From NCBI GenBank assembly GCA_012295275.1, contig CM022671.1:15176956-15240955 (forward strand): a DNA stretch of 64,000 bases. The letters are read 5' to 3'. Shown piece after piece: positions 49,001-60,540 of the stretch; the first letter of the stretch is position 1, and each line of letters opens with the position of its first letter. Both the position numbers and the translations under genes were made by a program. The stretch comes from Chrysomallon squamiferum. Taxonomy: Eukaryota; Mollusca; Gastropoda; Neomphalida; Peltospiridae. The notes beneath the pieces were generated by a model that saw nothing but the letters and a program-made list of their open reading frames with translations, made no database searches and had not been told where the DNA came from.

Positions 49001-50480
49001 GTAAAGATGAAATTAATTATGTACTGATTCCAAGTTTGTTGAATCAAATATTCATATTTCTACGGTTTTTTATCTGACGATGAAAAGAATCTACACATGC
49101 ATCTTCTGGTTAAGAATGCCGCTGGAGAAGGACATCTCCGAAAATGTAAACAGAAATGTCTGTACATTTTGTGTAGAACAGATTAACAAAAAGTGAAAAG
49201 GAAAAATAGTTTTTTTTTTAGAAAAAATAATTAAAATCGAATCAAATAAATTAATAGTAATAATAATAATAATAAGTAAAATAATATTAAAAATATTAAC
49301 AGCAATGATAATGATTGTGACAATAATGAAGTTAACAAGAACAATAACAACGATGACATAATCATCATCATCATCATGTTCAAACAGAATAATAAGAATA
49401 ATGATGATGGTAACAATAAGAGTAATACTAGTAATGATGCAATTAATTTGATAAATGTTTTATATTTTTTTTAAAGAAATACTGACATTTCTACCGTTTG
49501 TTTTCTCAGGATGACGAAAGAAAATGAAGACGACAGACTACACATGCATCTTCTGCTTAAGAATTCTGAAGGGGAAGGACATCACCTAAATGGTAAACAG
49601 AAATGCCTGTACATTTTTCGTGAAATGATTAGTAAAAAGTGAAAAATACAAATATTTGCTTTAGAAAAGTAATTAAAATAAAATGAAATAAATTAATAGT
49701 ATGAAAATAATTAAACAAAAAATAATTAAAATATTAATAGTGATAATACTGATAATGGCAATAATGAAGTAAAAAAAATAATAACAATGATGGTATCATC
49801 ATCATCATCATCAACAATCAGAATAAAAGGAAAACTGCTGATGATGATAACAATGAGAGTTATACTAGTAATGATGCAATCAATTTCCATTTGTTTTAAA
49901 ATTTGTCGAAATGTCAGTATTTCATTTAAGAGTTTGGTTTCTCATCATGAGAAGAGGAAAATGAAGAGAAGAATCTACACATGCATCTTCTGCTTAAGAA
50001 TGCTGCCGGAGAAGGACATCACATAAATGGTGAAAAGAAATGCCTGTACATTTTGTTAAGAACAGATTAACAAAAAGTGGGAAAAAACATATTTGTTTTA
50101 AAAAAGTAATTGAAAAGAAAGTGAAAAATTATGTTACTAATAAGAGCAATTATTATTAAAATAATAATAAAATAATAATAGTGATGAATCTGATAATACA
50201 ATAATGAAGATATCAGAACAGTAAAAAAGATGACTTCAACATGATGATGATCATCATCATCAAAGAAAATAAAGAGAATTATCATGATGACTAATAAGGG
50301 TAACACTAGTAAAGATGGAATTAATTATGTACTGATTGCAAGTTTGTTGAATCAAATATTCATATTTCTACGGTTTTTTATCTGACGATGAAAAGAATCT
50401 ACACATGCATCTTCTGGTTAAGAATGCCGCTGGAGAAGGACATCTCCGAAAATGTAAACAGAAATGTCTGTACATTTTGA

Positions 50481-52645
50481 GAAGAACAGATTAGTGAAAA
50501 GTGAAAACTGAAAATATTTGCTTTACAAAACGTAATTAAAATAAAATAAAATAAGTTAATAGTAAGAATAATAATCATTATTACAATAATAAAAATAATA
50601 ATAGTTATAGCACTGATAATACAATAATGAAGTTATCAGAACAATAACAACGATGACATCAGCATCATCAGCATCATCATCATCATCAAAGAGAATAATG
50701 ATAATGATGATGATGATAACAATAAGAGTAATACTAGTAATGATGTTATTAATTTTATTTTTGTTTTAATGTTTGTTAAATCATATACTGACATTTCTAC
50801 GTTTTGTTTTCTCAGGATGACAAGAGGAAAATGAAGACGAGAATCTACATATGCACCTTCTGTTTAAGAATGGTGCAGGAGAAGGACATCACATAAATGG
50901 TGAAGAGAGATGCCTGTACATTTTTCGAAGAACAAATTAACAAAAAGTGAAAAATAAAAATATGTGGTTTACAAAAAAGAATTAAAATAAAGTGAAATAC
51001 ATTAATAGTAATAATATTAGTACAAATAATAATAATAGTGATAGTAGTGATGACAGTAGTAATGTTGATAAAAAAAGATCATCACCATCATCATAAAAGA
51101 GAATGTAAGAATGATGATATGATTATAAGAATAAGAATAATACTAGTAATGATGGAATCAATTGTTTGTTTGTTTTAATGTTTATTAAATGAAATACTGA
51201 CATTCGTTCGTTTTGTTTTGACAGGATGACAAGAGGAAAATGAAGACAGGATTACACAGTTGAAGACAGGAATTGGTTTTTAATTTTTGGGGGTTTGCCG
51301 GCATTTGGGTGGGCGTGTATGTATTTTAACGTAGACATCAGACTCTTAATCCTGATGTCTACACCTGCATGTTCTGCTTTACAATCCGTAGGTGACACAT
51401 GTGAAGAAGGTGAAAGAATGCTGCAGGAGAAAGACATCACCTGAATGGTAAAGAGAAATGTGTATACATTTTGTGAAGAAGATTAATAAAAAATAAAAGT
51501 ATTGGCTTTATAAAAAGCAATTAAAAGAAGTAAGATCAAATAAAATAAAGTGATAATAAGAACAATAATAATAATAACAACAATAATGGCAGTATTGATA
51601 AAGAGAATAATAATAATAACAATAATAATAATAATTATAATGGCAGTACTCATAATGAGAATAACAATGAGAATAACAACAAGAAGAAATACAACATCAT
51701 CGCGAACATATTGATCATCAAACAGAATAAGAATTGTCTTGACGATGATAATGATAAGGGTAACGCTATTAATGATGGAATTAATTTTCTATTTGTTTTA
51801 AAGTTTGTTAAATGAAATACTGACATTTCTACGGTTTGTTTTCCCAGGATGACAAGAGGAAAATGAAGACAAGAATCTAGACATGCATCTTCTGCTTAAG
51901 AATGCTGCAGGAGAAGGACATCACCTAAATGGTAAACAGAGATGAGTGTACATTTTGTGAAGAAGAAATTAATAAAAAGTGAAAAATTAAAACATTTTCT
52001 TTTCAAAAGTAATTAAAATAAAATGAAATAGTTAATAGTGATAATAATAATAATTTTAAACGTATGATTAAAATATTAATAGTGATAATACCGATAATGA
52101 CAATAATGAAGTTGACAGGAACAATAAAACGATGACGTCGACATCATCATCATCCCTCGCCATCATCAAAGAGAATGATAAGAAAAATGATGATGATGAT
52201 AACAATAAGAGTAACAATAGTAATGATGCAATGAAATTTATATTTGTTTTAATGTTTGTTAAATGAAATGAAGGTTAAAGAATGCGTAATTAAAAGAAGT
52301 AAAATAAAATAGAATAAAATAAACTAATAATAACCACTACAATAATAATAATAAAGTAATAATAATAACAATAATAATAATAATAACAATAATAATAATA
52401 ATAATAATAATATTAATAATAATGAAAATGAGAATGAGCATAACAACCACAGCAAAAAAATGAAAATTCATCTTCATGAAACATAATAATAGGGATAATG
52501 ATTATGATAATAAGAGTAACACTAATAATGATGGAATTAATGTTGTATTTCTTCTAAGGTTTGTTAAATGAAATACTAACATTTTTTCGGGTTTTTTTCA
52601 ACAGGCTGATAACCTGAAAATGAAGACCGTTATCCACACATGAAA
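50481..52645. repeat. Right flank: diverged, broken and truncated monomers
   Basis: Monomers at about 50816 (GGTGCAGG core), 51225-51450 (core interrupted by about 110 bp of unrelated sequence including a hairpin), 51849 (core with TCTAGACATG), 52265 (core deleted, only GAATGCGTAATTAAAAG remains) and 52606 (truncated after ATGAAGACCGTTATCC). AAT/AAC microsatellite expansion at 52330-52420. Divergence here matches the left flank. Confidence 0.85.
51331..51362. repeat. Perfect 11-bp stem-loop inside a right-flank monomer
   Basis: GTAGACATCAG at 51331-51341 and its exact complement CTGATGTCTAC at 51352-51362, with a 10-base loop. It lies in the segment that interrupts the monomer core. A relative of the sequence just before it (GGCATTTG...TTTTAACGT) recurs at 52680-52713. 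Confidence 0.8.
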
Positions 52646-53740
52646 TCAAGAATGGGTTGTTCATTTTCCTTCGTTTTCTGGCATTTGTGTTGGAATATAT
52701 CGATTTTAACGTTAACATACTGATGTTTAGCCTCCATGTTCATTTGTATCTTATTTTGTTAGTGGATGAAACGATTAAATCACTGACTCCACAAATAAAA
52801 TTATTGTTTTCTTATTCATCTTTATTGTCATTGTTGGCTCAGAAATGAAAACCTCCAATATTTTTCGTGTTACAGTACAAAAATATTTATTCTTAACAAC
52901 ACGACGTTAAAACAGTTTGATTTATTTATTATATAATATCTTCGAGAAGAAGGGTTACGCAGATATGTAGAATTTAAGTTTGTGCACCACTTCTTAGATA
53001 TATAACATTATAAATGGTCAACAAATACAGAAATGAAAACAGTTATGTATTCTTTTAGATTATATAGCTTAGACTGAAACACATTCTCCCTTGCACAAAA
53101 CAGAATTATTTGTTTATTTATTTATCACTCCCATCCAATTTAAAATAAATAAAGTTAGTGACTATTGCCTTATTAACTGACCGGTTAAAGTGTTCATGGC
53201 AGTTAGTTTGTCAAATATTTTATCTGCTTTTCTGAATAACAACAAAGTATCCAAGATATCACTGTTTTTAGCCCATGTTGCTTTGAAAACTTTTCGTATG
53301 GCATGGGTTCTCCATTTCAGAGACTATTTTTTTGTTACTATCCATGTCCTGTGCAATTAGTATTACAAATATTATAACACATGGTTTGGTCATCAATACA
53401 GCCCATTCAGCCTAAACGGAGGGCTGAACAGCTTACAAAAATAGGAAAACAATGATTTACAAACTACGACTTCCAGAGTCCTGTATCAGTACAAGAACGT
53501 AAAACATTTAATAAGACGTAACTGGACAACAGATAAAACATATAGATCTTAGCAAATAATTATGATACGCGGACTTTTTTGAAACTGTAGACCGACAACA
53601 ATGTGACTTTAACCACCTACCTTTAGAAATAGTTTACCAACACTTTAAAGATGTAAACATTAGTGATGACAGAACTCATGAACCAGACTTTACCGATTTA
53701 GAAAGTAACTGTTTACTTCGATAATTAGAAAATGTGTCTC
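52646..53740. other. DNA after the satellite, nothing recognised
   Basis: Begins with a segment related to the interrupting sequence at 51283-51340. The rest is AT-rich without a supportable gene or element. Confidence 0.5.
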
Positions 53741-53775
<35 letters not shown>

Positions 53776-53866
53776 TCGTCATCCAAAGTTTCTTGATGAT
53801 TGTGAGTGAGGCCAGTGTGTGTGTGTGTGCGTGCATGCGTGCGTGCGTTCGTGTGTGTGTGTGTGT
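53741..53866. repeat. (GT)n microsatellites
   Basis: Two GT runs at about 53742-53774 and 53814-53866, the latter mixed with GTGC units. Confidence 0.95.
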
Positions 53867-54112
53867 TACGGATCAGGGTCAGTGGAGTATTTACTGTCTG
53901 TAGAAGTTTGTTGAAAATTCAAAAAAGTCTCTATTTTCAAATCGTTATACAGTATGTATTGTTAACAGACATGTATCTGAAAAACTCGGCTTTATAAAAA
54001 AAAAACATTTTAAAAAAAAGATTATTAAAATTAACAGATTTATAGAAATTAATTTCGGCATTTCTGAGTGTGCACTAAATATGGATTAAATAATTATTAT
54101 TAAAAGCGCCAT

Positions 54113-54113
<1 letters not shown>

Positions 54114-54165
<52 letters not shown>

Positions 54166-54166
54166 T
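54114..54166. repeat. (AAT)n microsatellite
   Basis: About 17 AAT units just upstream of the LINE at 54225. Confidence 0.95.
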
Positions 54167-54224
54167 AGAGCATATGGAGTTCGCTTTACATTATTACTAT
54201 TAGAGTTACAGATGTTCTTTGTCA

Positions 54225-57180
54225 AAATTCCAAATGGATAAGTTTGTGTCAGCAAAGTGTCAGGGCCTTGCAGATGAAAAGGTTTTGAGAGATGTTTTAA
54301 ATTACTATAAATCAAAAAAGTATTCCATAATATGTTTGCAGGACATTCATAAAGATGAAAATGGTGCACACATATGAAACAGTTATGGAATATGCAGACA
54401 ATAACATCACGTTATAATACAAGATAGAGGGGAGTTGCTATTCTATTTAGTAATGATAATGAATATGTTATTGATAATGAACGTACCTTTATAGACCTAA
54501 CCGGTAACTACATAATAGCTAGATTAACGACAAATAAACAGACTAATTTAACTATAGTAAATATTTATGGCCTAAATAAAGATTTACCACAAATCTATCT
54601 GGATATTTTTAACAATATTAATTTTGAACAAGAAGACGTGATATTCTGTGGAGGTTGGAACTTTGTATTAGACCCACAACTAGATCTCGAAAATTATAAA
54701 TGTATCAAGACAAGTAGTATTAGAAACTATAACTGAAAGCGACTTAACAGATGTTTGGAGAATATTAAATGGAGATATAAATCATTTACGTGGAGGAGGA
54801 AAAAACTAGACAGCAGGCTAGATTAGATTACTTTTGCGTATCTCCAAATAATTTTGATAAAATACTAGATGCTAAACTAATAATGCCTTGTAGATCTGAC
54901 CATAATGCGATTAATATAACATGTAATTTTACTGATCAACAATGCGATAGAGGATATTGGAAATTTAACAACTCCCTATTAAGGCACCCATCTTATTGTA
55001 CTCAAATTAAAAATATAATAAAAGAGACTAAAAACGAATATGGTCTACCAGTTAAAAAAATGAAACTATTCAAATGATAAGTAATGCTGATTTAAATTTT
55101 AAGATATCGGTATCATTATTTCTAGAAACATTGTTAATGAAAATAAGAGGTTAAACGATATCGTAATGCTGCTTGGAAAAAACGACAGGCGTTAAAAGTC
55201 GAAACTGACTTTGAAACAAAAATATTTACTATTCAAAAAGAAATCATATTTTTCTGAACATAGATGAAAATATTTTAGATGAACTGCAAGACACACATCA
55301 GAAATTAGAAACTAACAGAAGGCGCCTATATACGGTCAAGAACATTGAAATCAATTAAGTTTCGAAGACAGTTTTAAAATTAGGGACGCCTACAGGAATA
55401 ATTACTTCAACAGGAAAAATATTAAACGAGCAGAAGCGTTTTTACCAGTCATTTTATAGCTTTAAATGTGTTTCGACTAAACATATAAACAACCTGATTA
55501 ACACGGATATTCCAAAATTTTAATAAAGAACAGGCATCTTCAAAAAACTGGAGACCTACATCACTGTTAAATGTTATTTATAAACTAGCATCCGCCTGCA
55601 TCGCAGCGCGAATAAAGCCAGTTTTAAATAGTATTATAAATGAAGATCAGAAGGGCTTTGTAGAAGGACGCTTTATTGGGGAAAATATAAAGACACTGTA
55701 TGATATTTTATTCGAAAGTAAGAGTAATAACATACCAGGGCTAATACTTTTAATTGATTTTGATTATATATCGATGCAATTCATACACAAAACTTTACAA
55801 TATTTTTGTTTCGGTCCATCAATTCGAAGATGGTTTCTACTTTTCACAACAATGCAACGGCATACATTTTACAAAACGGACAACTCCCAGAAGCTTTTAA
55901 CATAGAAAGAGGTTGTTGGCAAGGAGATCCTCTTTCAGAATTTTTTTTTTTTTTTTTTTGTATAGAAATTCTTGGAATTCTTGTTCGGTCAAATCCTCTT
56001 ATTAAACGCATTGATATATGGGGTTTAGAATATAAAACTGGACAATTTGCTGATGACTCTCAGTTGTATTTAGATGGATCTCCTTCCTCTCTTAGAATTG
56101 CAATACATATTTTAGATATTTTTAGAGACATATCGGGCCTGAAAATAAATATAGAAAAAACAAAAATTATTGGTTTAGGTCCCGTTGCGAATACTATGGC
56201 AGAAATGTGCAAACATATAAGTCTAGACTAGTATGAAAACAATTTTAAGGTTTTAGGTCTAACACTAAATAAACAACTAGACAATATTTGGACACTAAAT
56301 TTGGATGAAAAGCTGGCAAAAATCGAAAACATGTCAAATTCGTGGCTTGGCAGGTGCGGAACTATATGTGGTAGGTAATGGTTGTAAAAATATTAGCTAT
56401 ATCAAAACTAACTCATATTTTTACCAGTCTACCAAATCCACCTAAAGAATCTCTATTAAAAATAAATAAAATGGTTCTCTCATTTATATGGAAAGATGGT
56501 CCACATAGAATTAAACGCTCAGTTATTACAAAACATTATACCGAGTGTGGGTTAAAAATGGTTGAAACATTAACATTCATTAAAAGTTTAAAAGTTTAAA
56601 AGCTACTTTGAATCGGACAGCAAATGGAAATGGTTTTTAAATAAATATTTAGATAATCTAGCTTTACCTAAACATGGAGCCAACGTTGGTGAATATATAA
56701 ATAAAAAATATAAAAATCCTTTTTGGAATGATGTATTGAATTCATGGAAAGATCTTGTGCTAAAAATGAAAAACGAAACGTGACGAAATAGTAAATGAGC
56801 CGTTATGGTACAAGACACATTTTAAAAACAAGTCATTATTTTTCCGCTATTATTATAATAACTTTATAAAACATATCCGAAATCTTTTAACAGAAACAGG
56901 ATACATCATTCCTTTTGCAGAGTTAAAACAAAAATATAACATACGAGGAATCTTTTCAGATTATGAAATGGTAATTCATAATATCCCTGAAAAATGGAAA
57001 TTCATTGTCATTCTATAGAATACTTTGTGTCCAATATATATGTTATTAATGACAAAAATTAATAAAGGTTTCTAGATCTGCCAACAGCACGATTCCGCTG
57101 GTCTGAAATAATAAATGATGACAACTATCGATTAATACAGATCATGCACAATGTATGCATTTCAGTGTTTTGTTAACTAG
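54225..57180 (+). mobile_element. Degenerate Tx1/L1-like LINE (endonuclease plus reverse transcriptase), pseudogene
   Basis: A non-LTR retrotransposon ORF2 readable only by switching frames. In order: an endonuclease start (KYSIICLQDIHKDE at about 54330), NIYGLNKD, IFCGGWNFVLD (the usual GDFN block, altered), RLDYF and CRSDHNAI (54890), GYWKFNNSLL; then the RT palm with QKGFVEGRFIGENI (55650), LLIDFD with the following residues lost, RGCWQGDPLSE, and the catalytic FADD at 56046-56057; then the C-terminal LPNPPKESLLKINKM and FIWKDGPHRIKR. A T18 run at 55940-55959 disrupts the segment after GDPLS. Many stops, frameshifts and deletions show it is dead. No ORF1 is identified. The 3' end is not clear; sequence from 57130 is shared with 62080. 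Confidence 0.88.
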
Positions 57181-57482
57181 AAAGTGACAAACCATGACAT
57201 ACAGTTCTTTGTAACAGATTATCTAATGTTGAAAATGCGAATGAAGTTGTATGTAGGCCTAAGGCTCGAGATATCTCCATATTGCCTGCAAGCTGGATTT
57301 AATCAAGTATATACAGGTTTATATAAACTGGAAAGTGACAAACCATGACATACAGTTCTTTGTAACAGATTATCTAATGTTGAAAATGCGAATGAAGTTG
57401 TATGTAGGCCTAAGGCTCGAGATATCTCCATATTGCCTGCAAGCTGGATTTAATCAAGTATATACAGGTTTATATAAACTGG
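57177..57482 (+). repeat. 151-bp tandem duplication
   Basis: Two essentially identical copies (57180-57330 and 57331-57481) beginning GAAAGTGACAAACCATGACA. Near-identity marks it as recent. A related diverged copy occurs at 62125-62215, adjoining the same CATGCACAATGTATGCATTT-type sequence. Confidence 0.95.
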
Positions 57483-57581
57483 ATATTGTCTGATTTATGT
57501 AGATAACAGATATCGCTTACACACTGGATGAAAATTGCAAGGTTTTACTGTATTGAGGCATAAAAACAGATATTAAATGGA

Positions 57582-58028
57582 TCAAAAAAAGAAAAGAAAA
57601 GAAAATAAAGAAAAAAAATTAATTCTTAACAGTTGTAGATGTGAGTTTTGCAACAGTTTAATTTTACGTCTTTCAACATGATTTATGTATATTCACTTTT
57701 ATTTAATACAAAACAGAATGCTACTGTTTGCTATCAAAATAAATAATGTGAACTAAATTAGTGAAACCAAATTTTATGAATGGATAAAATAAATTGGACA
57801 TTAAAATAAAATAACCTTCTAAAAATAAAATTCCCAAAACACATCAGTCTGTGTATCTACATAAATCACAAAAATTGGTTATAGAAAGCCATTTGGATAT
57901 ATTTTAATACTTCATCATTACTTTGAACAAATAATGACTATACCTGGTGAAATAATAAATTAAAGCACTAAAACAAATTGTAAATTACTCAAAGTGATTA
58001 AACATCTGGACAAATTACAGCTTTTATG
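57582..58028 (+). repeat. Segmental duplication, copy 1
   Basis: AAAAGAAAAG tract followed by about 430 bp that recurs at 62694-63165 in the same orientation with few differences (for example AAATAATGTGAAC against AAATAACAATGTGAAC). It ends in CAAATTACAGCTTTTATG, which in the other copy is the start of a hAT element. Here it runs directly into Jockey-like LINE sequence. Confidence 0.9.
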
Positions 58029-58905
58029 TCGTACAGAATTCCCATCCCTCGATCCATCCGTATAAGAAAGGATAGAATCATGGTATCTTTCTTTAATATG
58101 CATGGACAATTTTTTCTAAGAGGAACAAAATCCAGCACATTATTTTGATGGTTTGACACACCACAGTAGAAGAACAAAATATTTGGGTGTTTCCAAAATG
58201 TCTGAAAAACCAATGTTGGAAGAATTGAAAATCATGTGCATGATGTTTTGGTAATGATTTTATCTTAGTGTGCGTGATCGTACAAATTCTCCTAGACAGA
58301 GCCTAAGTCTCTGGCATGTGTATGGGATCTAGCATCTGCAGGTAAGAATTGTGTGTCGAACCATACACAATGCACCCATTATCCAAATTAGATCTTATCT
58401 TTCGATCTGCTCCCCATTCAGTATTGTCAATAACTTTTAAAATAGTGAGGGTTTTTAGGTCCTTGTTAATTTAACATATTTTAGATGGGGTACAAAGGAT
58501 AATTTCCTTTCAGATATAACCCCCAGTCATTTTGTTTCATCACCAATAGGAATAGGACTTTTGTCGAGAATTATCGTGGGTCGAAATGAAGACATCTTTT
58601 CTGGCAGAAATGCATACATAGGCCTACTGTCTTTGTCTTTGAGAATCCAATGCTAAAGTTTATTCAGACAAAGTCGCAATTGATGTTCGATGATACTTAT
58701 CATGGACGATCTATGGCAAATCTGAAAATCTTTGACACATAAAGAGCAATCAACACCAGGTTTTAAACACTGGGTGGTGCTGTTTCTTTTTACAAAGAAA
58801 AATAAGATTACCAATGTGATGCTACACTGAGGTACACCCATCTCTTGTGGGTAGGAATCAGAAAATGTAAATCCCACCAAGACTTTAAAGGATCAGTCTT
58901 TAAAA
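58028..58905 (-). mobile_element. Degenerate Jockey-like LINE fragment (RT thumb side to RNase H)
   Basis: On the minus strand: QEMGVPQCSITLVILFF (RT, from about 58835), then VDCSLCVKDFQICHRSS where the catalytic FVDD-type box reads VKD, LCLNKL, PIPIGDE, LDNGCIVYGS and YLQMLDPIH (58340-58380), and an RNase H start (ILSYTDGSRDGNS-like, 58060). Frameshifts and internal deletions make it a pseudogene. The RNase H part is the N-terminal portion of the domain whose later portion survives at 21740-22075. It is cut off at 58028 by the duplicated block. Confidence 0.8.
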
Positions 58906-59011
58906 ATTACTCATTATCTCATACATCCATGCACAGACGAGTTTTGTACCATGTGAGGGTTTTTTTGGTTTGTTTTTTGTTGTTTTTAAATACGTTTCGC
59001 CTTTTGGTGTC

Positions 59012-59014
<3 letters not shown>

Positions 59015-59106
<92 letters not shown>
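59015..59106. repeat. (GA)n microsatellite
   Basis: About 45 GA units without interruption. Confidence 0.97.
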
Positions 59107-59108
<2 letters not shown>

Positions 59109-60540
59109 CCCAAAGTATTATTATTATTAAATGTCGAAACGAAATTGTTACAGATATAATAATTTGAATTGTTTTGATAATGTAAGACGGATACTTATAA
59201 TGTTTATATGTTTAAATTCATCTGCAACGCATATACGTGTAATTATGAATTAATAAACGTATGATGTGATTTGTTTCGAACTGGTAGCTTGAAGAAAAAA
59301 AAGCGGTCTTGCTTAAATAATGGATAAAAAGTAACTAGCATTAACATTTATACAATGTGGAAACCGTATGCTCTGCTAACACCACGGGAAATAAAATTTC
59401 ACTTATTACTATAATAAAGAGATCACATGGAGTAATGCATTAATCAACATGTTACACATTATAAAAGTTCAGAGAATTGCGAAGATCAATATATAGTGTG
59501 GAAATCGAATAGAATTTGAATCTGCTGAAGGCCACACATTTTGAATCATCGGAGAAAGGATCTGGATCTTGATATTAGCGTTTCCACTGAGGTCTTTGAC
59601 TTGCCTACGATTGCTCTGGGAGAAGACCTGTAATTCGGTACGACTTTTTCTGTTCAGGCCCCTGTCTTGAATTCAGTGGGAGGATCTCGAACGTGGCGTC
59701 AATGCAGAAAGTTGGAACATATAAATAAATAACTATTATTTTTGTGTAGCTTTAAATTATTAAATTATTCTAAACATTGATTACATTTTTTTTATTATTT
59801 ATCAATTTTATTATATAGTTGTCGTTTTTAACTTTTGAAATTCTAGATACATTAAAAGGAAACAGACGGTGTCTCCTCAATTTGTCGATATTTTTTTATG
59901 TGAAAAATGTACAGTTTGTCGTAAAAAATAACAATAATAACACAGACTAATCGATGGACCAATGGCATGGAGCTATTAAATAAGCAAATAAGATTTTAAT
60001 CGTTACTTTTTAAACGTACAGTTTTAACATTTTAAAAAGTGTACTACAACAACAAATAAATAAATATATATATATAATAATTTCAAAAAGAATCAAATAA
60101 ACCTTGAAAATTACCTGTACATTAGATATTTATGTTAAAGGAAATAATGAGAAACCATGATTTGTCTGTTATTTTATTTTTTAAACTTCGGTTTTAAGAC
60201 TGTTTATATGTACTTTAAGACAAGAAATATAAATTTATTAAGAATAATGTATTATACACCTTTAAAATGTATTTATCCAACACATTTCTGATTTAATGTG
60301 ATGTACTGTTTATCATATTTCAGTTTCAAAATTGATTGAAAATTATTAAATTCAAATGTTATTATTTTCCTTTTGCACTTATGCCTGAAATGGCATCTAA
60401 TATACATATGTCCTCCCAAAACACAGCTGTCCTATAAGGTACCCGCTTTATTACAACACAAGAAATAAATGAGAACATCGCATATTAACTTGTTTTTTTC
60501 CTCTTGAATAATATATGTGGTAAATAATGAAATTGAAAGC
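59107..60540. other. Non-coding DNA, nothing recognised
   Basis: A somewhat GC-richer stretch at 59560-59710 has no convincing frame. The rest is AT-rich with a (TA)n-like run near 60065. Confidence 0.45.

Larger units (their letters stand above)
27051..50480. repeat. Homogenised higher-order repeat: 18 units of about 1.32 kb (A-B-C)
   Basis: Type A cores start at about 27096, 28409, 29724, 31042, 32362, 33694, 35008, 36331, 37649, 38973, 40288, 41609, 42925, 44248, 45558, 46874, 48199 and 49510; spacing is 1310-1332 bp. A: acceptor-like TTTGTTTTCTCAG then GATGACCAAAGAAAATGAAG. B: TTTCTCATCATGAGAAGAGG. C: TCTGACGATGAAAAGAATC with TTCTGGTTAAG. Between units, differences are mostly lengths of A/T runs and of (ATC)n, plus scattered shared substitutions. 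Unit 1 is slightly different in A (CAAAACAAATG). By-eye similarity between units is very high; identity was not computed. Every monomer keeps the same order and strand, and no foreign insertion is seen. Confidence 0.95.
24330..52645. repeat. 28-kb satellite array with higher-order structure
   Basis: Tandem monomers of about 405-450 bp, all in the same orientation. Each consists of a conserved exon-like core of about 130 bp (TCTACACATGCATCTTCTGC, then TTAAGAATG, later TGTACATTTTG), a block starting AATATTTGCTTTA, an AAT-trinucleotide block, GATAATACTGATAATG, (ATC)n, ACTAGTAATGATG and AAATACTGACATTTCTACGG. Left flank: six diverged monomers. Centre: 18 nearly identical three-monomer units. Right flank: about five diverged or truncated monomers. 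There is no reverse transcriptase, transposase or terminal repeat inside. The pattern of homogenised centre and diverged edges is that of an array expanding by unequal exchange. Confidence 0.95.

Noticed and set aside
27371-50026. Recurring small frames in the satellite, such as the Ser-rich 80-codon frame, the 88-codon frame ending REMISKK and Leu/Met-rich minus-strand frames, as a multigene family.
   Set aside because: They begin in (ATC)n or other microsatellites, span AT-rich non-core DNA, overlap each other on both strands, and are conserved between units only because the units are near-identical.
54225-57180. Functional LINE.
   Set aside because: Many stops, frameshifts and missing blocks; the endonuclease and palm motifs are altered.
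58845-59159. Arg-Glu repeat protein.
   Set aside because: Translation of the (GA)n microsatellite fused to chance frames antisense to a LINE relic.
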